The notes under the pieces: model-generated | The model's input: only the letters and a program-made list of their open reading frames with translations | What the model was told of the DNA's origin: nothing | The model's database searches: none | Shown: positions 22,513 to 30,326 of the stretch, piece after piece | How the letters are laid out: each line of letters opens with the position of its first letter | Numbering within the stretch: position 1 is the first letter of the stretch | Assembly: GCF_008254045.1 (NCBI RefSeq) | Contig: NZ_CP042425.1 | Coordinates: 6,634,001 to 6,698,000 of the forward strand | Direction: 5' to 3' | DNA from: Limnoglobus roseus | GTDB taxonomy: Bacteria; Planctomycetota; Planctomycetia; Gemmatales; Gemmataceae | Length of the DNA stretch: 64,000 nt | Program-made: the position numbers and the translations under genes

Positions 22513-22868
22513 CCGCCCTCGCCCAGATTGCCCTTGAGTTCTGCCGTGAGTGCATGGGGTGGGATGCCAAGCCGTCCACAATGTATGCGGACTCCCTGAT
22601 GGTTCTCCGCGAGGGTGAACGCCAAACGTGGCGTTACGCAGACCTGAACGCCGTCATGGAAGCGGTGGGGGGATGGTGCGACGAAACAGAAAGTTCGCTA
22701 CGCATCGGATACGGATATGGCCGTTTTTTCAAGGGCGAGTGGGATGTCACTATCGACACCTCTGTGGGAGGTGCAACATACGTCAACCGTTCCCCCTGCC
22801 ACGCGCTTCTCGCAGCCTGTGTCGAGGCTAACCGCGAGCGGCAGGCGGTTCATCGAGAAACATCTTGA
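22509..22868 (+). CDS. Hypothetical protein (119 aa)
   Basis: ATG overlaps the previous stop (ATGA). Contains ALEFCRECMGWDAKPS near the start and AVMEAVGGWCDE in the middle, patterns seen in small phage proteins. It runs 41 bases into the convergent GIY-YIG-like gene. Composition returns toward the element average. Function unknown. Confidence 0.5.
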   Translation: MTALAQIALEFCRECMGWDAKPSTMYADSLMVLREGERQTWRYADLNAVMEAVGGWCDETESSLRIGYGYGRFFKGEWDVTIDTSVGGATYVNRSPCHALLAACVEANRERQAVHRETS

Positions 22869-23805
22869 ACATGTCTCGCCGCTCCTCCTCCGAGTGCAGC
22901 GGGTAGGAAATCAGGTGATCCCAAGCGGGTTCAACCGTCTGCGACCAGAACCTTGAGCCAATCGGACGGCAGTCGATCTCCACCGCGACCGAGTTCAGGT
23001 CAAGCTTGTAGCACTCCGCGTAGGAAGAGTGGCTGGCGCTCGGGAACGAATTCTTGAATTCCGTGTTGTACTGCGGCTGGAAGTACCGGATCAGAGCCGC
23101 CTCGCAGTAGTTGATGCGCTGCGCCTCGGTGATCCGCGTGCCGAGTACGTTCCACATGTGGGACAAGTCTTCCTTCTGCTCCTCTTCGTTTACCTCCACG
23201 CGGCCATCGAAGCTGGCGATCAGCCACTCGCCGAAGCTGAACAGGACGATCCAAATCTGCATGTCGGGCGACCGCTGAATCGCCTCTGCCAAAATCTTCT
23301 GGAGGGTTTCGTGGCTGGTCAGCCGCTGCGGCGCGGTTCGGCTTCCGTCTTTCCCGTAAGCTTGCCCGACGTAGAGAATCTCCAGATCCACCAGTTCGGG
23401 GTAAACACTTCCGACCCCGGCCTTCATCAGATATTGGATGACAGGCCCCTCCAACGCCACCTCGCCCTTGGCGTCGATGAACCGGAAATCCGAATACGGG
23501 TACTCGCATTCGCACTTGACCACCGGGTCAGCCGGGTAATTCTTCACCTCGAAGTCGTACTGCTGGGGCTTCCCCCGCCGCTGGGCGATGACAGTGCCGC
23601 GAATCGCTTCGGGCGTGACTACGATGGAGTCAGGATCGAAGGCAACGCGAGGGCGGCGAGCGATCCCGTAGATGTGGCTCTGGTACGGAGGACGGAAGTA
23701 GTCCGCCGGGAGATGCTCCAGATACGTCGGCAGCATGACCAGCACCTGCTTGGCCTGCATGTTCACGGCGAACTCGGAGAGATACTTCCTGACCGTCATT
23801 GCCAA
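22828..23805 (-). CDS. GIY-YIG-like protein (325 aa)
   Basis: The central part reads LEILYVGQAYGKDGSRTAPQ then RLTSHETLQKILAEAI, and later INYCEAALIRYFQPQYN, the layout of a GIY-YIG fold (Tyr-Val-Gly, conserved Arg, and a Glu in the helix before a Q-P-x-Y/F-N). The N-terminal ~120 residues are a separate beta-rich region. Standalone proteins of this type occur in phages and bacteria without a known role. Its gene is just downstream of the integrase in the same orientation, separated by 96 bases. Confidence 0.55.
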   Translation of the reverse strand: MAMTVRKYLSEFAVNMQAKQVLVMLPTYLEHLPADYFRPPYQSHIYGIARRPRVAFDPDSIVVTPEAIRGTVIAQRRGKPQQYDFEVKNYPADPVVKCECEYPYSDFRFIDAKGEVALEGPVIQYLMKAGVGSVYPELVDLEILYVGQAYGKDGSRTAPQRLTSHETLQKILAEAIQRSPDMQIWIVLFSFGEWLIASFDGRVEVNEEEQKEDLSHMWNVLGTRITEAQRINYCEAALIRYFQPQYNTEFKNSFPSASHSSYAECYKLDLNSVAVEIDCRPIGSRFWSQTVEPAWDHLISYPLHSEEERRDMFKMFLDEPPAARG

Positions 23806-23901
23806 CCTCGCTGTTGCTCAGACTTCGGCGATTGTCACGGCGCTCACGATCCGGTGGAACGCCACGAGCTTCTCGTGCAGCTTGACCGCGTCCCGCTGGC
23901 C

Positions 23902-25095
23902 TCACCCGCTCGCGCCCTGACTCACCGGCGCAGGTGCGTGGTGCTTCGCCATGAACGCGAGGAACTGTTCGTGCAGCCGGTCAATGTTCGGGTGGCCGTA
24001 GCGACGCTCGATCATCTTCACCGATGTGCCGTAGAGCTGCGACGCGATGTAAATGTCGCCACCCTCTTCGACCCACTTCGACATCGCCGAGTGCCGGAAA
24101 TTGTACGGCTTGACCTGCTTCGGGTCGATTTTGTGCTCTTCGAGGTAAGCGACGATCTTCGGTCGTTTCAGCAGCCACTGCCACTTGTTGGTCACGTTCG
24201 TCTGCACCCACTTCGCCTTCCGGAACGTGCGGTAGATCGGCCCCTCGGGGAACTGCTTGACGCACTCCTCGGTGTAGGCCTGTGCTTCGGGCGTCAGGTA
24301 GATGATCCGGTCCCGTTGGGTCTTCGTGGCCGTCTTGTGGACGTACCCCTTCGTCGCGTTCCACCGGAACACGAGCCGCCCGTTCTGGTAGTTGTGGGCC
24401 TCGGCGTTCCGCAGTTCGATGGGTCGCGCTCCCGTGATCCGCAGCAGCCAGAGGAACTTCCCAAACGTCTCGCAGAACCCGGAGTTCTTCAGGTGGACAG
24501 CGGGAGCACCCGTGCGGTTCTTGCGGTTGTAGGTCGCCCTGACGAAGCACTCGCCGATGAGCAGGTCCATCAGCTCCTCCGGCAGCCGGGCTTCCCGCCC
24601 CCGCAGGATGGGCTGGTGCCGCTCGATCTTCCCGGAGAGCGGGTCGTTGACGATGAACCCCTTCCGCTTCGCCCATGTCATCGCCCCGAGGATGAGCGCG
24701 ATGGCGTGGGCCTTCGTGGTCGAGTTCCACGTCTCCTGCTCGTTGAGCCACTGGTCGAAGTCGTAGGGCTTCAGCTCGGCCACCTTCTTCTTGCCGAACT
24801 TGACGGCGAACCTCCGGGCCATGACCTCGAACACACCGGGGGCACCGCTCTTCCGGGTGGTCTTCAGGTGGGCGCGGTACTGGTTAAGTAAAGCCGAAAC
24901 CAGATAATCATCTGTGCCCTTGCGGTCGTCCTGGGCGACCAACTTTCGGAAGCGGTCGAGCGCGGCGAGGTACGTCGGCCCAGCCGGTGCGTCATCGGGA
25001 CCGCGGGCGAGGAAGTGCTGATCTCCCGCGATGGAGCAGCCGTAGGCCTTCTTGGACTTCCAGTAACGGACAGAAGGTTTCGGACCTGGCTTCAT
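23902..25095 (-). CDS. Tyrosine recombinase / integrase (397 aa)
   Basis: The N-terminal half contains a SAM-like core-binding domain (about 65-150). The catalytic domain follows: RITGARPIELRNAEA gives the first Arg, KGYVHKTATKTQRDR the Lys region, KPYNFRHSAMSKWVE the second Arg with Asn in place of the first His of the HxxR box, and KMIERRYGHP the Tyr nucleophile. The His-to-Asn change is tolerated in several planctomycete and phage integrases. It lies at the right end of the element and reads inward. Beyond the stop the same frame stays open for 27 further codons (to 23818). Confidence 0.92.
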   Translation of the reverse strand: MKPGPKPSVRYWKSKKAYGCSIAGDQHFLARGPDDAPAGPTYLAALDRFRKLVAQDDRKGTDDYLVSALLNQYRAHLKTTRKSGAPGVFEVMARRFAVKFGKKKVAELKPYDFDQWLNEQETWNSTTKAHAIALILGAMTWAKRKGFIVNDPLSGKIERHQPILRGREARLPEELMDLLIGECFVRATYNRKNRTGAPAVHLKNSGFCETFGKFLWLLRITGARPIELRNAEAHNYQNGRLVFRWNATKGYVHKTATKTQRDRIIYLTPEAQAYTEECVKQFPEGPIYRTFRKAKWVQTNVTNKWQWLLKRPKIVAYLEEHKIDPKQVKPYNFRHSAMSKWVEEGGDIYIASQLYGTSVKMIERRYGHPNIDRLHEQFLAFMAKHHAPAPVSQGASG

Positions 25096-25171
25096 CGTGG
25101 TATCCTGAAAGAGCCGGAATTCACTGGGAAAGCAGCGATTTCCTGAGCTTCATTATACCGTGATCGCCCCG

Positions 25172-25212
25172 AACTCGTGACGCAACTCGTGACAAATAAC
25201 CCGCAAGTCACG
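25172..25212. repeat. Short direct and inverted repeats at inferred right end (candidate att/Int sites)
   Basis: AACTCGTGAC occurs at 25172-25181 and again at 25184-25193 (12-base period, about one helical turn), followed by GTCACG (25207-25212) as an inverted copy of CGTGAC. The cluster lies between the integrase gene and the first chromosomal gene, where attR and integrase or excisionase binding sites are expected. No tRNA end is seen here. Confidence 0.45.
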
Positions 25213-25236
25213 GCTGGGTAAGGAGATAGAAATAAG

Positions 25237-26049
25237 ATGAACTACATCGACCCGCACATCCACATGATCTCTCGCACCACTGATGACTATCAGCGGATGG
25301 CCTACGCCGGGTGCGCGGCGATCAGCGAACCGGCCTTCTGGGCTGGGTTCGACCGCAGAACGGCCGAGGGGTTCCGCGACTACTTCGTCCACCTCACGCA
25401 CGTCGAACCGAAACGGGCGGCGCAGTTCCACATCCGCCACTACTCGTGGCTCTGCATCAACGCCAAGGAGGCCGAGAACGTCAGCCTGTCGCGGGAAGTC
25501 ATCGCGATGATCCCGGAGTTTCTGAAGTCGCCATACGTCCTCGGCATTGGCGAGATCGGCCTGAACAAGAACACGGCGAACGAGGCGACGGTCTTTCAGG
25601 AGCACCTCGACTTGGCTGCGAAGACGAACGAGTTGATCCTCATTCACACGCCGCACTTGGAGGACAAGTACAAGGGCACGCGGATGATCGTGGACATGTT
25701 GAAGAACGACCGCCGGGTGCAACCGCACCGCGTTTGCGTGGACCACGTCGAGGAGCACACGGTTCGCCTCGCCCTGGACAACGGCTTCTGGTGCGGCATG
25801 ACGCTCTACCCGACCACGAAGTGTACGCCGGCACGCGCGGTGGACATTCTTGAGATGGTCGGCACTGATCGCATCATGGTCAATTCCGCCGGCGACTGGG
25901 GTAAGTCCGACCCGCTGTCCGTGCCGGAGTTGATTCAAGAGATGAAACGCCGCGGCCACCCGGAAGCGGCCATCAAGAAAGTCGTGTACGACAACCCCCT
26001 CGAATTCTGGCGGCAGTCCAATAACTGGCGGGAGTGGCCAACGCAGTGA
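25237..26049 (+). CDS. TatD-family metal-dependent hydrolase (270 aa)
   Basis: Opens MNYIDPHIHMISRTTDDY with the D-x-H-x-H metal site, then GCAAISEPAFW; a Glu in GIGEIGLNK bridges the metals; His in LIHTPHL and Asp-His in CVDHVEEH continue the set, and NSAGDWGKSDPL closes the barrel. This matches the TatD branch related to EboB rather than the classical DNase TatD. It probably hydrolyses a small metabolite or nucleic-acid end; the substrate is unknown. An AAGGAG ribosome site precedes ATG, and the stop overlaps tsaD (GTGA), suggesting an operon. It is the first gene outside the element. Confidence 0.85.
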   Translation: MNYIDPHIHMISRTTDDYQRMAYAGCAAISEPAFWAGFDRRTAEGFRDYFVHLTHVEPKRAAQFHIRHYSWLCINAKEAENVSLSREVIAMIPEFLKSPYVLGIGEIGLNKNTANEATVFQEHLDLAAKTNELILIHTPHLEDKYKGTRMIVDMLKNDRRVQPHRVCVDHVEEHTVRLALDNGFWCGMTLYPTTKCTPARAVDILEMVGTDRIMVNSAGDWGKSDPLSVPELIQEMKRRGHPEAAIKKVVYDNPLEFWRQSNNWREWPTQ

Positions 26050-27056
26050 ACTTCTTGGCCCTCGAAACGTCGTGCGACGAAACATCCGCGGCGGTCTTCA
26101 CGGACGAGCCGCGCATTCTGTCGAACGTCGTCGCGTCGCAGAACGACCTGCACGCCCGGTTCGGCGGCGTCGTGCCGGAGATCGCGTCACGGGCGCACCT
26201 TCGCAACATCCTGCCGGTGATCGACGAGGCCCTCGCCAAAGCCAACGTCTCCCTCGCCGGCATCGGCTGCGTTGCGGTCCACAACACGCCGGGGTTGGTC
26301 GGGGCGTTGCTGATCGGCGTGTCCGCGGCGAAGGCACTTGCCGGGACGCTCGGCGTGCCGCTAATCGCGGTGAACCACGTCCACAGCCACATCTACGCCT
26401 GTCGGCTGGCGGCCGGGCGGGACATTTTCCCGTGCGTCGGTCTGGTCGTCAGCGGCGGGCACACCTCGCTTTTCCGGTGCGACAGTGCGTTGTCACTCAC
26501 CCTACTCGGGGGGACGCGCGACGATGCCGCGGGCGAGGCGTTCGACAAAGTCGCCGCGATCCTGGGCCTCGGCTTCCCCGGCGGGCCGGCGGTGGAACGC
26601 GAAGCGGCGGGAGGGAATCCGAAAGCGTTCGCGTTCCCGCGGGCGTTCCAACACGACACGCGATTGGAATTCAGCTTCAGCGGGTTGAAGACGGCCGTGC
26701 TGTACGCCTGCCACGGGCAGAACGTCGCGAAGGCCACCCCCCCGCCGGCCGGCCAAACGCGGCAAGACCTCGCCGCGAGCTTTCAAGCGGCAGTCGTCGA
26801 TGTGCTGGTGCAGAAGTGCAAGCAAGCCCTGCGGCAAGCCGGCTTGTCGCGGCTCGCGGTCGGCGGCGGCGTGACGGCCAACACGGTGCTGCGAAGTCGG
26901 CTTCAAGAGATGTGCGATCGGGAGCGGGTCGAGTTGGTCATCCCGCCGATGAGCCTTTGCACCGACAACGCCGCGATGGCGGCTCTCGCGGTCGAGAAGT
27001 GGCGGCTCAACGAGTTCGCACCGGACGATCTCGACGCCGAGCCGAACTTCCAATGA
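26046..27056 (+). CDS. tsaD: tRNA N6-adenosine threonylcarbamoyltransferase TsaD
   Basis: GTG at 26046 overlaps the TatD-like stop and gives the usual N-terminus NFLALETSCDETSAAVF. TsaD features: GGVVPEIASRAHL, the metal-site NHVHSHIYACRL, LVVSGGHTSL, and GGVTANTVLR near the C-terminus, 336 residues in total. With TsaB, TsaC and TsaE it makes t6A37 in ANN-decoding tRNAs in the cytoplasm. The other subunits are not in this window. A terminator follows immediately. Confidence 0.97.
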   Translation: MNFLALETSCDETSAAVFTDEPRILSNVVASQNDLHARFGGVVPEIASRAHLRNILPVIDEALAKANVSLAGIGCVAVHNTPGLVGALLIGVSAAKALAGTLGVPLIAVNHVHSHIYACRLAAGRDIFPCVGLVVSGGHTSLFRCDSALSLTLLGGTRDDAAGEAFDKVAAILGLGFPGGPAVEREAAGGNPKAFAFPRAFQHDTRLEFSFSGLKTAVLYACHGQNVAKATPPPAGQTRQDLAASFQAAVVDVLVQKCKQALRQAGLSRLAVGGGVTANTVLRSRLQEMCDRERVELVIPPMSLCTDNAAMAALAVEKWRLNEFAPDDLDAEPNFQ

Positions 27057-27088
27057 AAAAACCGCCCGGTCATCGGGCGGTTGTTGTT
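27056..27088. terminator. Rho-independent terminator after tsaD (bidirectional)
   Basis: AACCGCCCG (27060-27068) pairs with CGGGCGGTT (27074-27082) around a five-base loop, with A-run before and T-rich sequence after, immediately behind the tsaD stop. It can also end the convergent 43-aa gene. Confidence 0.85.
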
Positions 27089-27218
27089 ACTTCTTGAGTT
27101 CTTTCTTCAACTCTTCCTGGACCTCCTTCGGCACATAAGCCAGCACGCCGAGGCGCTTTTCGAACTTGGCCCGACGCTTTTCACTCTTTTTGCGTCGCAC
27201 GCTCGCGGGATTGCCCAT
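27087..27218 (-). CDS. Small basic conserved protein (43 aa)
   Basis: Reads MGNPASVRRKKSEKRRAKFE then KRLGVLAYVPKEVQEELKKE and ends in Lys-Lys. It is strongly basic, like a small ribosome- or nucleic-acid-associated protein; similar short proteins with a GNPASVRRKK start are likely conserved in planctomycetes, though this could not be checked. A GAGAGCGAC-rich leader precedes ATG at 27218. Too short for a usual ORF cut-off. It converges on tsaD. Confidence 0.6.
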   Translation of the reverse strand: MGNPASVRRKKSEKRRAKFEKRLGVLAYVPKEVQEELKKELKK

Positions 27219-27430
27219 TGTCGCTCTCCGAATGTTTGAGGGGGGATCGTTCACGCCGCTCCCGCCACCGTCTCATTAACATACGAAGCCGGGCGGTGAT
27301 TTTGGAGGGGGGGCGATCTGAGAAATCTCGCGCAAGCCGGCAGCCCGTGCCCGTTTCAGTGGCACAAGCATCGACTGCCCCGAACGGTTGCCAGTGCGAC
27401 CGCCGCAGGACGCGATTTCGGAGGTGCCTT

Positions 27431-28474
27431 ATGGTTCTCGCTAACATCACCCGATCCACCCGTCTGAACCTTGAATCCCTGGACCGTCGCGACGTTCCGG
27501 CAACGCTGAGCGTCCCGAGCGCGGCCCACGCGCACCGCTTCGCCGTCGCCTCGGCCGCGGGCCAAACCACGCAAGTGAACGTCTACGAAAGCGGCACGAA
27601 CGCCCTGTTGACGACGTTCCAGCCGTTCGGCCAGGCGTATACCGGCGGCGTCAGCGTGGCGACCGGCGACGTGACCGGCGACGGCATCGACGACGTCGTG
27701 GTCGGCGCACTGAACGGCAGTTCCCGCGTCAAGATTTACGACGGGGCGACGCAAGCCGTGGTCGCCAATTTCGAGACCCACCCCGGCACGACAGCGGGCG
27801 CGTTCGTCGCCCTCGGGGACGTGACCGGCGACGGCCGGATCGACCTGGTCGTGGGTGCGAACCGCGGTTCGATCGTGCAAATCTACCGCGGCCAAGACCT
27901 GACGCAAGCGAACCCGACGCCGGTGGCACAACTGCAGCCGTTCGGTGCCCCCTACAACGGTGGGGTCCGCGTGGCGGTCGGCGATGTCAACGGCGACCAC
28001 ATCGCCGACATTATCGCGGCTCCGGGCGTCGGCGGGTCGGCGGTCGTCAACGTCTACACCACGACGGCCGCGTGGGGCGACACGCCTGGCAGCATGTACC
28101 GTTCGAAGTTGTCCACGATCAGCGTCGGTGGGACGGGTGACCGCGGCGGGGTGTTCGTCTCGGCGGCGGACATGGACGGCGACGGCAAGGCAGACATCGC
28201 CGTCGGCCGCGTGGTCAGCGGACGGGCCACGGTCACGGTCTACAAAGGCGATCGCCCGCAGGTCCGCCTGCTGCAATCGTTCGGCTACACCAGCACCGAA
28301 CCGGGCGGCGTGCCGGTGTCCCTGCGAGACCTGGACGGTGACGGTCATGCCGAACTCATCGTCGGCGGCGGTGCGGGAACGTCACAGGTCCGCGTCTTGA
28401 ACCGCTTCGGCGCACTGGAACGCAGCTTCATGGCCTTCCCGCCGAACTACCAGGGCGGCGTGTTCGTGGGCTAA
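27431..28474 (+). CDS. FG-GAP/VCBS repeat extracellular protein (347 aa)
   Basis: ATG at 27431 follows GGAGGTGCCTT; a longer frame to 27218 is non-coding upstream sequence. The N-terminus STRLNLESLDRRDVPATLSV is the planctomycete export-associated motif (LExLxxRxVPA). After that come five to six FG-GAP/VCBS blades with Asp-rich calcium loops: GDVTGDGIDDVVVG, GDVTGDGRIDLVVG, GDVNGDHIADIIA, DMDGDGKADIAVG and DLDGDGHAELIVG. Predicted to be an extracellular or cell-surface beta-propeller. It is alone in its direction and converges on recN with a four-base overlap of the stop codons. Confidence 0.85.
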   Translation: MVLANITRSTRLNLESLDRRDVPATLSVPSAAHAHRFAVASAAGQTTQVNVYESGTNALLTTFQPFGQAYTGGVSVATGDVTGDGIDDVVVGALNGSSRVKIYDGATQAVVANFETHPGTTAGAFVALGDVTGDGRIDLVVGANRGSIVQIYRGQDLTQANPTPVAQLQPFGAPYNGGVRVAVGDVNGDHIADIIAAPGVGGSAVVNVYTTTAAWGDTPGSMYRSKLSTISVGGTGDRGGVFVSAADMDGDGKADIAVGRVVSGRATVTVYKGDRPQVRLLQSFGYTSTEPGGVPVSLRDLDGDGHAELIVGGGAGTSQVRVLNRFGALERSFMAFPPNYQGGVFVG

Positions 28475-30225
28475 TCTGAATGAACGGCAGACGAGGGCCG
28501 CCGAACAATCGACGGCCCTCGGTCATATTTTTCCTGGGCCGAGTTCAGCATCTCGGCCGCTTCCTTGCGGGTCGTCTCGGACCGCGATTCTCCCCGCAAC
28601 ATCATCGCCAACTCTTCCACGCGGGCTTCTTTCGACGTGAGCACGGTGATGGTCGTGGCCGTGCGCTTGCCGGTGGTCTGCTTGCGGATCGTCCAGTGTG
28701 CCGAGGCGTAGCTCGCGACCTGCGGCAAATGCGTGACGCACAAGACCTGGTGCGTCTTGCCGAGGGCCGAGAGTTTTTGGCCGAGCACGTCGCCGAGGCG
28801 GCCACCGACGTTGGCGTCGATCTCGTCGAAGACCACCAGCGTTCGCACCGGGTCGTGGGCGGCCAGCACCGTCTTGAGGGCCAACATCGTCCGCGACAGT
28901 TCCCCGCCGGACGCGACTTTCCGCAACGGCCGGGACGGTTCGCCGGGGTTGGCCGTCAGCATGATTTCCAGGTGATCGAACCCGAACGCGGGAATCTCAA
29001 CGGCGAGCGGGTCGTCACCGACCGGCGTCGTTTGCAGAACCACATCGAGCTTGGCCTTCCCCATCTGTAGGTCACTGAGGTGCGTCAGGGCTTCGGCCGC
29101 GAGTTTCTTCGCCACCTTCGCCCGCTGACCGCTGAGCTTGTCCGCGACGGCCTTCAACTCAATAAAGTGCGGCCGCAGTTCGGCTTCCACGGCCGACAGG
29201 TCGTCTTCCTGCCGTTGCAATTTGACTTCCTGCTGGTCGAGCGATTCACGGTAGGCGACCAACTCATCGACCGACCGGCCGTACTTCGTCTCCAGCTTTT
29301 TCAGCGACTGAATCCGCCGTTCGATCTCGTCGAGACGTCGTGGGTCGGCCTCAAACGTCTCGCTCAGGTCGCGGCAGGTGTCGGCTATGTCCTGCACCTC
29401 CGGTTTCAGCGCTTCGAGCCGTTTCGCCACGGCCATCAAGTCGTCGTCGTACTTGGCCCACTGTTGGGCGTCCTTGAGCAATCGGCCGAGCGTCTCGACG
29501 ACGGAACCATCATCGTCGTACAGCCGGCCGGCCGCGTTCGCGGTGAAGCCGGAGAGCGATTGCGCGTGGATCAGTTTCTCGCGTTCCTTCTGCAACTCCG
29601 GGAACTCGCCGGGCTTGAGGTTGGCCGCGTCGAGTTCCTCGCGCTCGAACCGGAGCAGCGACAGTTCCCGCTGTCGGTTCTGCCTCGCGGTCGAGAGTTC
29701 CTTGTGGCGAGTTCGCAACAGCCGAAGGCGATCGGCGACGGTCACGTACTTCTCGCGGAGCGGCGTCAGTTTGCCGAAGGCGTCCAGCACTTCCAACTGG
29801 TACGCGGGTTGAAGCAGCGAATAGCTCTCGCGCTGGCCGTGAACGTCCACGAGGAGTTCGCCGAGCTTCTTGAGCGTGGTGACGGCGACCGGAACTTCGT
29901 TCAACAGAGCCACACTTCGGCCGGACCGGCTGAGGCGGCGGGTGACGATCAGTTCATTCTCGGCGAGGGTGTCGTTGAGGATCGCTTCCGCGGCGGCTTT
30001 CTGCTCCGGTCGGACGAAGTCGAACCGGCCGGTGACGCGCAATTCTTCCGCCCCGCTACGGATCAGATCGGCCGAACCACGCTCGCCGAGCAAGAGGCCG
30101 AGCGCGCCGAGTAGCAACGACTTCCCGGCCCCGGTTTCGCCGGTCCAGGCACAGAAGCCGGGGTGGAGTTCGACGCGAACGTCTTCGATGACGGCGAGAT
30201 TTTGGACGGCCAGTTCACGCAGCAT
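28471..30225 (-). CDS. recN: DNA repair protein RecN (584 aa)
   Basis: ATG at 30225 is used because RecN proteins begin MLRELAVQNLAVIEDV; the frame extends upstream to 30333 without conservation. Walker A GETGAGKS is at residues 29-36, the ABC signature ASGGELSRTM near 465, Walker B TLVVFDEIDANVGG near 495 and a His loop CVTHLPQVASYA. Between them is the long coiled coil. RecN is an SMC-like ATPase that holds DNA ends during double-strand-break repair. The C-terminal 30 residues extend past the usual end and overlap the terminator of the convergent gene. Confidence 0.96.
   Translation of the reverse strand: MLRELAVQNLAVIEDVRVELHPGFCAWTGETGAGKSLLLGALGLLLGERGSADLIRSGAEELRVTGRFDFVRPEQKAAAEAILNDTLAENELIVTRRLSRSGRSVALLNEVPVAVTTLKKLGELLVDVHGQRESYSLLQPAYQLEVLDAFGKLTPLREKYVTVADRLRLLRTRHKELSTARQNRQRELSLLRFEREELDAANLKPGEFPELQKEREKLIHAQSLSGFTANAAGRLYDDDGSVVETLGRLLKDAQQWAKYDDDLMAVAKRLEALKPEVQDIADTCRDLSETFEADPRRLDEIERRIQSLKKLETKYGRSVDELVAYRESLDQQEVKLQRQEDDLSAVEAELRPHFIELKAVADKLSGQRAKVAKKLAAEALTHLSDLQMGKAKLDVVLQTTPVGDDPLAVEIPAFGFDHLEIMLTANPGEPSRPLRKVASGGELSRTMLALKTVLAAHDPVRTLVVFDEIDANVGGRLGDVLGQKLSALGKTHQVLCVTHLPQVASYASAHWTIRKQTTGKRTATTITVLTSKEARVEELAMMLRGESRSETTRKEAAEMLNSAQEKYDRGPSIVRRPSSAVHSD
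28492..28532 (+). terminator. Terminator of FG-GAP gene inside recN 3' coding end
   Basis: CGAGGGCCG (28492-28500) pairs with CGGCCCTCG (28513-28521) around a 12-base loop and is followed by ATATTTTT. It ends the rightward FG-GAP transcript but lies within the last codons of leftward recN. Confidence 0.7.
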
Positions 30226-30326
30226 ATCCTGATGGTACGCACGAACCCGGCCTCCGTCTGTCCTGGGGCTTTCACCACCCAACGATTCCACTAGACTAGT
30301 TCGAACCCACCCTCCCAGGTTTCGCC

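Larger units (their letters stand above)
1..25212. mobile_element. Integrative mobilizable/conjugative-like element (left end outside window)
   Basis: The stretch carries an inward-facing tyrosine integrase at its right end, a MobF relaxase, a VirD4/TraD-like coupling ATPase, a ParB-like protein, a GapR-like protein, two excisionase-like HTH proteins and many small phage-type genes. Ordinary chromosomal genes (TatD-like, tsaD) start immediately to its right. The left boundary is not in the window because the first gene is already inside the element. No VirB4-like ATPase or other mating-channel gene is seen, so either those genes lie to the left or the element is mobilized by another system. 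The right boundary is inferred to fall between 25096 and 25236. Confidence 0.8.

Noticed and set aside
23818..23901. 27-codon extension of the integrase frame beyond its TGA
   Set aside because: Plausible peptide but no evidence for stop-codon readthrough and no start codon with a ribosome site; noted only in the integrase entry.
23029..24891. 620-aa plus-strand frame opposite the integrase
   Set aside because: Antisense to two genes with recognizable GIY-YIG and tyrosine-recombinase motifs; composition is typical of a GC-rich shadow.
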